32,964 nt of DNA. It comes from an uncultured Phocaeicola sp. GTDB taxonomy: Bacteria > Bacteroidota > Bacteroidia > Bacteroidales > Bacteroidaceae. Within the stretch, counting starts at the first letter, position 1. Each line of letters starts with the position of its first letter. Positions 25,078 through 32,890 of this stretch are shown piece after piece. Made by a program: the position numbers and the translations under genes. The DNA lies in contig CALUJF010000032.1 in NCBI GenBank assembly GCA_944320855.1, positions 1 through 32,964 on the forward strand, given 5' to 3'. A model generated the notes under the pieces. That model did not search any database. It worked only from the letters and a program-made list of their open reading frames with translations, and was not told the DNA's origin.

Positions 25078-25986
25078 ATGATCAAAGAACCGAAAGTTTC
25101 TGTGGAGAAGAAGGCTTCAAGAAAGCCGGTTGTCAGACGTAAACCGACTCAGACAGCAAAATCCGGTGGACGGAAAACCGTAAAGGCTAAATCTTCCACT
25201 CCAAAGAAACAGACACAGCCCCGTAAACTCTCGGATGCGGCACATTACGCTCTGATGGCACTTGGTGCTTTGATATTTGTGGTTGGGTTTTATTATTTCT
25301 TCATCCGCCCGTATTCTTACAGGTGGAAACCATGCTACGGCATGAAAGCGTACGGTGTATGTCTGCCTTACGGATATGCTGTACACGGAATAGACGTTTC
25401 TCACCATCAGGACGAGATAGACTGGAGAACTCTGAAGACAGTTCAGTATGCACAGTTCCCGGTACGTTTCGTCTTTATCAAGGCCACTGAGGGAGGCGAT
25501 TTCAAGGACAGGGCTTTTGACTATAATTTTGCCGAAGCCGACAGTACACACTTCATTCGTGGAGCATACCATTTCTACAATCCCAATACAGACCCTGTGA
25601 AACAGGCCGATTTCTTTATCGACAATGTTAAGTTGAAGGCCGGCGATCTGCCACCTGTGCTCGATATAGAAAAGAAGCCTAAGGATGTGGCAAAACTCAA
25701 AAGGGACCTGTTAGTATGGCTTAACCGAGTGGAAAGACACTATAAGGTCAAGCCTATTTTATATACTTCATATAAATTCAAGAACAAATATCTGTCCGAT
25801 TCTGTTTTTAATACATATCCATATTGGATTGCGCATTATTATGTCGATTCTGTGAGGTACGAAGGCGAATGGAAATTCTGGCAGCATACTGACGTAGGAA
25901 CCATGCCTGGAATAAGCGAGCAGGTAGACCTGAATGTATTTAACGGCTCTATGAGCGACTTATTGGAGTTAACAATTAAGAATTAA
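25078..25986 (+). CDS. Membrane-anchored GH25 lysozyme (N-acetylmuramidase)
   Basis: Likely cleaves the MurNAc-GlcNAc bond of peptidoglycan. With the ATG at 25078 (302 residues) the protein begins with a Lys/Arg-rich cytoplasmic tail of about 55 residues, then one membrane segment (ALMALGALIFVVGFYYFFI), then a GH25 domain. GH25 motifs are GIDVSHHQDEIDW with the first catalytic Asp, FVFIKATEGGDFKD, GAYHFYNP, PPVLDIE with the catalytic acids, and WQHTDVGTMPGISEQVDLNVFNG. The ORF opens earlier at 25045, but those codons are not needed. The type II anchor predicts a periplasmic active site. The last codons lie in an AT-rich AACAATTAAG-like direct repeat. Confidence 0.88.
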   Translation: MIKEPKVSVEKKASRKPVVRRKPTQTAKSGGRKTVKAKSSTPKKQTQPRKLSDAAHYALMALGALIFVVGFYYFFIRPYSYRWKPCYGMKAYGVCLPYGYAVHGIDVSHHQDEIDWRTLKTVQYAQFPVRFVFIKATEGGDFKDRAFDYNFAEADSTHFIRGAYHFYNPNTDPVKQADFFIDNVKLKAGDLPPVLDIEKKPKDVAKLKRDLLVWLNRVERHYKVKPILYTSYKFKNKYLSDSVFNTYPYWIAHYYVDSVRYEGEWKFWQHTDVGTMPGISEQVDLNVFNGSMSDLLELTIKN

Positions 25987-26062
25987 CAATTAATAATTAG
26001 TTCATGCGGTTTGCTAAGAACTCACTGACAACTAATAACCAACAACTAAAACTAATTATCAC

Positions 26063-26431
26063 ATGAACATCTTGATGAACATTCTTTGGATAATCTGTGG
26101 CGGATTATTCGTATGTCTGGAATATGTAATATCCAGCTTTCTTCTGATGATAACCATCATAGGAATACCTTTCGGACTGCAGACACTTAAACTGGCTATG
26201 CTTGCACTTTTCCCTTTTGGCGTGAAAGTTCAGAGTACCCCTTCTGACGGAGGATGTCTGAGTGTACTTATGAATCTGCTATGGATTCTGTTAGGCGGAA
26301 TATGGATTGCACTTACCCATCTGCTTTTCGGGGCATTACTGTGCATTACCGTCATAGGAATACCATTCGGTATGCAGCATTTCAAGTTGGCCGGACTTGC
26401 TCTTACACCCTTTGGTAAAACTATATCCTGA
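26063..26431 (+). CDS. YccF-domain inner-membrane protein
   Basis: A 122-residue membrane protein made of two copies of the YccF (DUF307) motif. Each copy has a hydrophobic hairpin ending in IGIPFGxQxxKLAxLALxPFG: around residues 33-54 and again near the C-terminus. Function of the family is not known. It lies 76 bp after the GH25 gene and 38 bp before the POT-type transporter, all on the plus strand, so they may be co-transcribed. The ATG follows an A/C-rich leader of AACAACTAAAACTAA type without Shine-Dalgarno. Confidence 0.85.
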   Translation: MNILMNILWIICGGLFVCLEYVISSFLLMITIIGIPFGLQTLKLAMLALFPFGVKVQSTPSDGGCLSVLMNLLWILLGGIWIALTHLLFGALLCITVIGIPFGMQHFKLAGLALTPFGKTIS

Positions 26432-26469
26432 AGATATTTATTTTTTAACCTATAACACTTTTTTAATTG

Positions 26470-27810
26470 ATGACAAAATTCTCTCGTGCGTTCTGGACAG
26501 CCAACCTGTCGGAACTTTTTGAACGTATGGCCTATTATGCCATCTTTATTGTAATCACACTTTATCTTTCTAACACATTAGGCTTCAACGATATCGAAGC
26601 GAGTCTTATTTCCGGTCTGTTCTCAGGAGGACTTTATTTCCTTCCGATGTTTACCGGAGCTTTTGCCGACAAGATAGGCTACCGTAAGGCTATTCTGATA
26701 GCTTTCACCCTGCTTACTATCGGTTATCTTGGATTGGGTATGCTGCCTGTAATGCTCGAATCGGCAGGATTGGTAGAGTATGGCGAAAAAACTCATTTCA
26801 CAGGACTTGAAACAAGCAGTTTGCGTCTGCTCATCGTTCCGGTAATGATTATATTGGTTATCGGAGGTTCGTTTATCAAATCTATTATCTCCGCATCAGT
26901 GGCAAGGGAAACAACATCGGAGACACGTGCCCGCGGATACTCTATCTTTTATATGATGGTCAATATCGGTGCCTTCACCGGCAAATGTATTGTAGACCCA
27001 TTGCGTTCGGTTGTAGGCGATGAGGCTTATATCTACATCAATTTCTTCTCGGCTACATTGTGTTTCTTGGCCCTTCTTACCATATTTTTCTTCTTCCATT
27101 CAGCCAATACTTCCGGCGAAGGAAAGAGTATGGCTGAAGTGTTCCGCGGACTTGGCAAGGTGTTCACCAACGGCCGTCTGCTTCTGCTGATACTTATCGT
27201 GACAGGTTTCTGGATGATTCAGCATCAGATGTATGCCACAATGCCTAAATACGTCATCCGTATGGCCGGTGAAACAGCAAAACCGGGATGGATAGCCAAT
27301 GTAAATCCTTTCGTGGTGGTAATCTTCGTAAATATAATCACCCAGCTTATGGCAAAGCGCAAAGCACTGACATCTATGACGGTAGGTATGTTCCTAATCC
27401 CTCTTTCAGCATTGATTATGGCTACGGGAAATATGTTTGAAGGTGATATCTTCGGTATGCACCCTATCACAGTGATGATGATTGCCGGTATTGCAGTCCA
27501 AGCACTTGCCGAGTGCTTTATCTCTCCGCGATACATGGAATTTTTCTCACTCCAGGCTCCGAAAGGCGAGGAGGGACTCTATTTAGGCTTCAGCCATCTG
27601 CACTCATTCCTTGCCTCAGTAATAGGTTTCGGTTTGTCAGGTATTCTTCTTACTGCATATTGTCCTGACCCTGCACTGTATGATTCCGTAGAAGCATGGA
27701 AAGCCGATGCTGCAAACGCGCATTACATCTGGTACTGGTTTACTGGTATTGGTGCCATTTCGGCTATTGCGCTTATAATATATGCTAAGGCGACAAAGAG
27801 CGGAAAATGA
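26470..27810 (+). CDS. POT/PTR-type MFS transporter, probable peptide:proton symporter
   Basis: Inner-membrane transporter of 446 residues with about 12-14 membrane segments. The N-terminal ELFERMAYYAIF contains the ExxER motif of the proton-coupled oligopeptide (POT) family, in which both glutamates and the arginine couple protons. FTGAFADKIGYRKAILIAF is the MFS loop 2-3 motif. The ATG at 26470 is preferred to the TTG just before it at 26467. Bacteroidetes members of this group are often named only MFS transporter; peptides are likely but not proven substrates. The gene ends right before an 11-bp periodic array and a hairpin. Confidence 0.85.
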   Translation: MTKFSRAFWTANLSELFERMAYYAIFIVITLYLSNTLGFNDIEASLISGLFSGGLYFLPMFTGAFADKIGYRKAILIAFTLLTIGYLGLGMLPVMLESAGLVEYGEKTHFTGLETSSLRLLIVPVMIILVIGGSFIKSIISASVARETTSETRARGYSIFYMMVNIGAFTGKCIVDPLRSVVGDEAYIYINFFSATLCFLALLTIFFFFHSANTSGEGKSMAEVFRGLGKVFTNGRLLLLILIVTGFWMIQHQMYATMPKYVIRMAGETAKPGWIANVNPFVVVIFVNIITQLMAKRKALTSMTVGMFLIPLSALIMATGNMFEGDIFGMHPITVMMIAGIAVQALAECFISPRYMEFFSLQAPKGEEGLYLGFSHLHSFLASVIGFGLSGILLTAYCPDPALYDSVEAWKADAANAHYIWYWFTGIGAISAIALIIYAKATKSGK

Positions 27811-27820
27811 TATTCTGTTC

Positions 27821-27864
27821 AGTGAACGGCTGCTGAACGGGCAGTGAACATATTTTGAAAAGGA
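27821..27864 (+). repeat. 11-bp periodic array (four units) after the POT gene
   Basis: Units AGTGAACGGCT at 27821, GCTGAACGGGC at 27832 and AGTGAACATAT at 27843, with a weaker fourth, stand in exact 11-bp register 10 bases after the stop codon. The core TGAACG is shared with the array at 32707. The hairpin at 27865 follows directly. Confidence 0.85.
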
Positions 27865-27910
27865 GAAGACGCATAATGAATGGGGGTGAGGATATTCGTT
27901 ATGCGTCTTC
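27865..27910 (+). terminator. Hairpin after the POT gene, probable terminator
   Basis: Arms GAAGACGCATAATGAA (27865-27880) and its near-complement at 27895-27910 pair over 16 bp with one wobble, around a purine-rich 14-base loop. Only a short T-run follows (GGTTTTGC), so termination is plausible but not certain. A related hairpin lies at 32753-32797. Confidence 0.65.
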
Positions 27911-27967
27911 GGTTTTGCAGGCGCCTCGCAATATTTTTTCAAATATATACATTATATTTTTCATCAC

Positions 27968-28010
27968 GACAATTTGTCGGCTAATTTGCAGCCGATAAAA
28001 TAAAATTGTC
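27968..28010 (-). terminator. Two-tier hairpin after the nuclease gene
   Basis: Outer stem GACAATTT (27968-27975) with AAATTGTC (28003-28010), inner stem CGGCT (27978-27982) with AGCCG (27990-27994). It lies 21 bp beyond the minus-strand stop codon of the nuclease-like gene, in the right place for a terminator or 3' stabiliser, but with no clear U-tract. Confidence 0.5.
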
Positions 28011-28031
28011 CGTAGGAAAATATTTTTGTTT

Positions 28032-29387
28032 TTATTTTTGTCCGTTAATTTCTTTTATACGGCGTATGAATTTTTCCTCCATTTCATTGTACAGATATGC
28101 GTTTACATTTTGATTGGTATGGCGTTTAATAGCTTCATAAAAGGCTTTGAAATTTGCGTCACCGTTGAACTCATTCATTTTTGCACTTAAAAAATCATAC
28201 AGCTTATTATATGTAATGATTTTGTATATATCCTTCATTTGAGGAACTAACAATTTCTGATTTCCATCCTTTTCCTCTTCAATTTCAGGTATGTTGTAGT
28301 TTGGCGTGAGGATTAGAAAATGAGGGTTCAGATCTTTATAAGATTCATCGCTTCTTAACCAATTAACATAGTTATAATATCTTCTTAGCTGAGTGCTGTT
28401 ATTTTTATCAGTGCTGATGTCATTAATATCCGACTTGATTTTGTTCTCAATGACAATCACATTCTTATTATTGTCGCTGATAAATATATCCATGCGTCCT
28501 CCATTAGGATTATAATCTTGATTATCATTATTTTCTATCTTTGCGGACTTTTCTCTCGTTACAGAGTAGTTTTCTTCCAATGTTATGCCAATAGCTTTGA
28601 AAAATTCAGTCCATAACTTTCTATATTGCTTTTGTTGCATAAAATATGCCAGCATATTAGAGAAACAATTTTCGTCGTTCTGGATTTGGCATATATCAAT
28701 CAATGAAATCTCCCGTTTGGCAATATCTACATTACTGTCGACCTTTGTATTGTCTTCTTTCCATAAATCACTGTTCTTTACTAAATTTTCAATTGTTTTG
28801 TAATCCTCATTAGTGGCATCTTTGGGGTATAAATACTGTTTAAGTGAAGTCTTGGCCCAATTGAGCTGAGTCAATTTTACAAGATGTTCAGAATCGTTTG
28901 GTAATTCTTTATTGTCTGAGTCAATGCAAAATGCGATAAAGATTCGTCTTTTCGGTTTATAGAATTTCTCTGCTTTATATGTAATAAAGATACTTTGTTG
29001 CTCCGCATCGTTAAATATATCGAGGATTGAGGCACCGCCGTAGCTAATCTTACCTTCATTTTCAATATAATTTTTCTGTTCCTGTAGTATGTCATTATTC
29101 TTTTCTTTGTAATTTCTGCCGAGTGATTTTTCTGCTCCAGGTACATCTTTCAGACCGGTAGCCAAGCCTATAACCTCAACAATATTTTGTTTGTATGATT
29201 TTGTTAGCAGCATAGTGCCAATCTCATCTTTATGATTTCTCTCAAAATTGCCGGTTGCATTCAGATAAAGATAATGATTACCATTGTCTGCTGCATACAT
29301 ATTGATTATTTCATGACCAAGATTATTAAAAATGTATTTTCCTACATACATTCTATTTAAAACAATTACATTCTTTTTTGTATTCAT
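28032..29387 (-). CDS. PD-(D/E)XK nuclease-like protein with unknown N-terminal domain
   Basis: A 451-residue soluble protein. The C-terminal part (about 235-440) looks like the PD-(D/E)XK_4 family. It has a leading helix NDENCFSNMLAYFM (E239), then GGRMDIFISD with D300, VIVIENKIKS with E314 and K316, and a following helix with Q333. All nuclease-core residues are present. The N-terminal 150 residues (VGKYIFNNLGHEIINMYAADNG, VEVIGLATGL) form a separate alpha/beta domain that I do not recognise. It has its own promoter box, is AT-rich and asparagine/lysine-rich compared with its neighbours, and stands alone with no methylase or helicase beside it. A stand-alone defence or restriction role (type IV-like) is possible but inferred; a repair role cannot be excluded. 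Confidence 0.75.
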   Translation of the reverse strand: MNTKKNVIVLNRMYVGKYIFNNLGHEIINMYAADNGNHYLYLNATGNFERNHKDEIGTMLLTKSYKQNIVEVIGLATGLKDVPGAEKSLGRNYKEKNNDILQEQKNYIENEGKISYGGASILDIFNDAEQQSIFITYKAEKFYKPKRRIFIAFCIDSDNKELPNDSEHLVKLTQLNWAKTSLKQYLYPKDATNEDYKTIENLVKNSDLWKEDNTKVDSNVDIAKREISLIDICQIQNDENCFSNMLAYFMQQKQYRKLWTEFFKAIGITLEENYSVTREKSAKIENNDNQDYNPNGGRMDIFISDNNKNVIVIENKIKSDINDISTDKNNSTQLRRYYNYVNWLRSDESYKDLNPHFLILTPNYNIPEIEEEKDGNQKLLVPQMKDIYKIITYNKLYDFLSAKMNEFNGDANFKAFYEAIKRHTNQNVNAYLYNEMEEKFIRRIKEINGQK

Positions 29388-29417
29388 GGTAAACTAATTT
29401 TTAATATACAAATAAAT

Positions 29418-29425
29418 CAAAAGTA
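29418..29425 (-). promoter_or_regulatory. Promoter -7 box of the nuclease-like gene
   Basis: The minus strand reads TACTTTTG, matching TAnnTTTG, about 30 bp before the ATG at 29387. No good -33 element is visible. It implies that the gene is transcribed independently of the surface lipoprotein upstream. Confidence 0.5.
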
Positions 29426-29472
29426 CATCTGGTTTTATAACTCTATTGTGAAAAGTGTGAGAAATACTATAA

Positions 29473-32028
29473 TTAATTTTTCCAATACGGATCCATAGAA
29501 CTGTAACCCAATAAGTTTACACATCCTTTAAAACAACTCTTACCATCAGGCTTAGCAAAATGAGATGGTAATTTGTACCTATCATACAAATGGTATTCCT
29601 TTCCATCTATAATAGTATATGGTGATTCCTTAATAATTGAGGAACAGCCTTCGAATGTAGAGCGAAAAGAAGTTACTTTAGTACAATTATCAAACAATCC
29701 AGATGGTATAGATATATAGTTTGAAATATAACAATTGCAGAATGTATAGCTAAAATCTGTTACTTCAGTACAATTATCAAACAATCCTTTTGGTATAAAT
29801 GATAGATAAAATGAACAGCCTTCGAATGTATAGCTAAAATTAGTTACTTTAGTACAATTATCAAACAATCCTTTTGGTATAGAGAATGAGCAATCTGAGA
29901 ATGTACCGGCAAAAGAAGTTACTTCAGTACAATTATCAAACAATCCTTGTGGTATAGATCTTAATGAGCAACCTGAGAATGTACCGGCAAAAGAAGTTAC
30001 TTCAGTACAATTATCAAACAATCCTTGTGGTATAGATGTTAAGTATGGGCAAAATTTGAATGTACGGGCAAAAGAAGTTACTTTAGTACAATTATCAAAC
30101 AATCCTTGTGGTATAGATGCTAAGTTGTGGCAACTTGAGAATGTGCTCTCAAAAGAAGATACTTCAGTACAATTATCAAACAATCCTTGTGGTATAGATG
30201 TTAAGGATGTAGATGAACATCCGTTGAATGTACCGGCAAAAGAAGTTACTTCAGTGCAATTATCAAACAATTCTTGTGGTATAGATGTTAAGTCGAAGCA
30301 AGATGAGAATGTATAGCTAAAATTAGTTACTTCAGTACAATTATCAAACAATCCTTGTGGTATAGATGCTAAGTGGTAGCAACTTGAGAATGTATAGCTA
30401 AAATTAGTTACTTCAGTACAATTATCAAACAATCCTTGTGGTATAGATGTTAAGGATGAGCAACCTGAGAATGTATACAAAAAACTTGTTATATTTTGTA
30501 GTGCTCCAAATTCGTCATTAGCTATAAATTCCAGTGGTTGTTTATAGAAAGCATATTCCATGCTTTCTAATTTTGATGTACCCCATTGTTTAATACCTGT
30601 TATTGTTCTTTTATTAAGGCCTTTTGAATTTAAACCTTTAATATCTCCAATAATCTTTATATCAAAATTAGACGACTCGCTAACTGAATATTTGTGAGAA
30701 AAATATCCGGTTGTTCCATAATCTTCTTGTGTACCATCTCCCCAATTAATGGTTATGTTGCTTCCTGTGATTTCAGGTAGATATACAGTATAGTCATTTT
30801 TTGATGAAGCAAGAGCTGTTAGTATCATTGCATCAGCATACGATGCATATTGAGTTATACTTATCTCCGCAAAGATATCTTCCTCGTTTGAGGGATTATA
30901 CAATTGTATTTTAGCGGTACGTTCACTATTAGATGTATTTGGTTGTACACTAATATTTAATGTTTCATCGTGCATATCCGCTCTCGATTTAGGATTTATG
31001 CTAATCCATGAACTATTATCAACTATCTTAGTTGTATAAAGAGTATTAATTGAGAAAGGTATTACTATATCTCCTCCCTTACTTCCTATATTATATTCCA
31101 TGCCTTCTGAAAACTCTATACGGCTTTCAAATATATTAATCACATTAATAAATGTATATCCATTACCATCACTGACCATAACATTAATATACCCTTCAGT
31201 TGCTCCATTTTTACTCGTTATGGATATTTTTCCGCCATTTATATCATTAGGAATAACTTTTGTAATGAAATTACCGTCAGACGAAGCTGTAACAATAGCT
31301 TTTTCGTTGGCGTTGTACAATATATAATCTACATATACAGTATGCCACTCAGAAATTCCTACTTCTTTATCTTCAGAACTAAAACTTATTTCTATTTTCG
31401 ATTTCAGTGGAATTACAAATGTAGTTCCATCGCTAAGTATAAATTCCACTTCTGTTTCTTTAACAGTTACAGATTGAAAGAAATTCTTAGCATCTTCTCC
31501 TGTTGCTTTACCCAACTTTTCCCATGTTGAACCGTTATTATATGATACAAACCAATAATCATTCTCAATCTTAAATTCTGGTTTTATACCGTCTTGTCCA
31601 TCCTGTCCGTCACTACCTTGGGCTTTAATCTTATTTCCGCTTTCATCAGTCATCCATTCACCATCACGAGTCCAGTAGTAAATTCCATCTGAATCTTGCT
31701 TAACTCCAATTTGTGGGGAGTATCCGTCCTGACCATGATAAATATTGATAGAATTACCTTTTGAAAAATTTATAGTATATCCTATTTCCTTTTCTCCATT
31801 TGTAATAGGTACAATTTTTGTGATATAATCATTGTCGTCTAAGGCTTCTAAGATAGCCTGCAAAGAATTGATATTGGAATTCATTTGTTCTTCCAATTTT
31901 TGTAATCTATTTTCCAAATTCTCTACTCTTTCTGTCAATTCGGAATCATCATACCCATCCTTACAACCTGATGTAAAGAAGAATGTCATTATAAATAATA
32001 GACAAATGGTAAATTTTGTTGCTTTCAT
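29473..32028 (-). CDS. Surface lipoprotein with DUF4988, BACON and BspA-like tandem repeats
   Basis: An 851-residue probable surface-exposed lipoprotein. A signal peptide with lipobox FTSGC (C22) is followed by a short coiled coil (about 28-62). Next is a DUF4988-like region (about 65-200) with the GYSPQIGVKQDSDGIYYW and GSDGQDGQDG motifs, a BACON-like beta domain (about 310-395, SSWISINP, ERTAKIQLYN) and a PKD-like NWGDGTQEDY patch. The C-terminal third holds ten full and one partial repeats of 24-29 residues with consensus TSFxxTFxxCxxLxSIPxGLFDNCTxV. Such modules bind glycans or host proteins in related Bacteroides proteins; the ligand is unknown. No partner SusC/SusD genes are in the window. 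It is AT-rich relative to the housekeeping genes. Confidence 0.85.
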   Translation of the reverse strand: MKATKFTICLLFIMTFFFTSGCKDGYDDSELTERVENLENRLQKLEEQMNSNINSLQAILEALDDNDYITKIVPITNGEKEIGYTINFSKGNSINIYHGQDGYSPQIGVKQDSDGIYYWTRDGEWMTDESGNKIKAQGSDGQDGQDGIKPEFKIENDYWFVSYNNGSTWEKLGKATGEDAKNFFQSVTVKETEVEFILSDGTTFVIPLKSKIEISFSSEDKEVGISEWHTVYVDYILYNANEKAIVTASSDGNFITKVIPNDINGGKISITSKNGATEGYINVMVSDGNGYTFINVINIFESRIEFSEGMEYNIGSKGGDIVIPFSINTLYTTKIVDNSSWISINPKSRADMHDETLNISVQPNTSNSERTAKIQLYNPSNEEDIFAEISITQYASYADAMILTALASSKNDYTVYLPEITGSNITINWGDGTQEDYGTTGYFSHKYSVSESSNFDIKIIGDIKGLNSKGLNKRTITGIKQWGTSKLESMEYAFYKQPLEFIANDEFGALQNITSFLYTFSGCSSLTSIPQGLFDNCTEVTNFSYTFSSCYHLASIPQGLFDNCTEVTNFSYTFSSCFDLTSIPQELFDNCTEVTSFAGTFNGCSSTSLTSIPQGLFDNCTEVSSFESTFSSCHNLASIPQGLFDNCTKVTSFARTFKFCPYLTSIPQGLFDNCTEVTSFAGTFSGCSLRSIPQGLFDNCTEVTSFAGTFSDCSFSIPKGLFDNCTKVTNFSYTFEGCSFYLSFIPKGLFDNCTEVTDFSYTFCNCYISNYISIPSGLFDNCTKVTSFRSTFEGCSSIIKESPYTIIDGKEYHLYDRYKLPSHFAKPDGKSCFKGCVNLLGYSSMDPYWKN
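29640..30485 (-). repeat. Tandem DNA repeats coding the GLFDNC modules
   Basis: Ten units of roughly 75-85 bp share long near-identical stretches at the DNA level, for example the plus-strand block CAATTATCAAACAATCC, present in nine of ten. Codon choice in the conserved part is almost invariant, which points to recent duplication or gene conversion rather than old protein repeats. Variable segments of 2-6 residues between the conserved blocks change both length and sequence. Confidence 0.9.
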
Positions 32029-32344
32029 AAGTTTATTATTTTTGATGTTAATATATTTTGAAATAATTAGTTCAATACAGATTTATCTATCTGATTCAAC
32101 AGGCAGAGAGTGTTTGATTGTATATTTATTTGATTATTGTTAATACAGTTAATTTTTATTCTTTAAAATAAATACCATTATATGTTATGATAATAAATTC
32201 ATTATGCCCCCATTATACTCTTCTTAGATTTTATTTAAAATATATTATGGTTAAGAAATCCATAAACTCTGATTTTGTTTCCCATAATAAAATCATTTTC
32301 AGTCTATAAGCCCCGAATTCGACATTACTAAATTATACAAAGAA

Positions 32345-32430
32345 AGGCGTGAGGCTTGTCATGCAGTTCATCGCAACTAGGTATCGCCAAACACCTTACA
32401 GAAATGAACAAAGACAATTAACCCACGCCT
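32345..32430. ncRNA. Candidate structured RNA or DNA hairpin, 86 nt
   Basis: Four nested stems can be drawn: AGGCGTG (32345-32351) with CACGCCT (32424-32430), TTGTC with GACAA, GTTCAT with ATGAAC, and AGGT with ACCT, separated by small asymmetric bulges and closing on a 10-base loop. Such regular nesting is unlikely by chance. I cannot tell whether it acts as RNA or as a folded DNA site, nor on which strand. Confidence 0.45.
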
Positions 32431-32448
32431 GAATGTAGTATAGACCGA

Positions 32449-32463
32449 TATGGAGATACCATA
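32449..32463. other. Small hairpin
   Basis: TATGG and CCATA enclose the 5-base loop AGATA. It stands between the two larger folded elements at 32345-32430 and 32489-32631. Confidence 0.4.
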
Positions 32464-32488
32464 CCGGGTACATATACAAACAGAAAAT

Positions 32489-32631
32489 GAGCGTAATATT
32501 GTCCTTTATCCTTCTGTTTTAGAAATTGGCGATTTCAGTTGCAGGATAAAAGCAAAAAACGCATTCTTTACGTCCAACCATTTCTCCGGTCGAACATTGC
32601 AAATATAACGTTTTTTGTTAATATTACGCTC
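32489..32631. mobile_element. MITE-like element with 12-bp terminal inverted repeats
   Basis: Perfect 12-bp terminal inverted repeats (GAGCGTAATATT at 32489-32500, AATATTACGCTC at 32620-32631) bound a 143-bp segment. Inside are two further hairpins: TTATCCT with AGGATAA, enclosing GAAAT with ATTTC, and CAAAAAACG (32553-32561) with CGTTTTTTG (32609-32617). No clear target-site duplication flanks it, so it could also be a non-mobile structured RNA or an IS remnant. A minus-strand TATATTTG box lies near its right end. Confidence 0.4.
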
Positions 32632-32706
32632 TGTTGGTATTTATTTTTTCAAAAATATGATTAATTCATGTATTGTGTACAGTCCAAATTAGTCCATTTA
32701 TTTATT

Positions 32707-32761
32707 AGTGAACGTTTACTGAACGCTCAGTGAACGTGTGCTGAACAATGAAAAAACGCAT
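32707..32761 (+). repeat. 11-bp periodic array (about five units)
   Basis: Units AGTGAACGTTT at 32707, ACTGAACGCTC at 32718, AGTGAACGTGT at 32729 and GCTGAACAATG at 32740 stand in exact 11-bp register, with a weaker fifth that runs into the hairpin. It is the closest relative of the array at 27821-27864. Confidence 0.88.
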
Positions 32762-32797
32762 AATGATGAAGGAGGGAATACTTTCATTATGCGTTTT
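32753..32797. terminator. Hairpin related to the one after the POT gene
   Basis: Fourteen-bp perfect stem (AAAACGCATAATGA at 32753-32766 and its complement at 32784-32797) with a purine-rich loop. T-runs follow on both strands, longer on the minus strand. Stem and loop resemble the hairpin at 27865-27910. No gene that it would terminate is visible here. Confidence 0.65.
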
Positions 32798-32835
32798 CTG
32801 ATATTACAAATTGTTTTTAAAAAAGTTTTTTAATA

Positions 32836-32890
32836 TTCTAATGGTCTTCGAATGACATTCTAACGCTATTCGAACACTATTTAAACGTGT
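32836..32890 (+). repeat. 11-bp periodic array (five units)
   Basis: Units such as TTCGAATGACA at 32847, TTCTAACGCTA at 32858, TTCGAACACTA at 32869 and TTTAAACGTGT at 32880 are in exact 11-bp register. They link the TTTAAAC type (11049, 17888) to the TGAACG type (27821, 32707). Confidence 0.85.

Noticed and set aside
30056-30316. Plus-strand ORF with repeated SNNPCGIDV segments
   Set aside because: Antisense reading of the DNA repeats that code the GLFDNC modules.
32345-32430. Integron attC site
   Set aside because: It is a nested imperfect palindrome, but the flanking RYYYAAC and GTTRRRY boxes are absent and no integrase or cassette array is seen.
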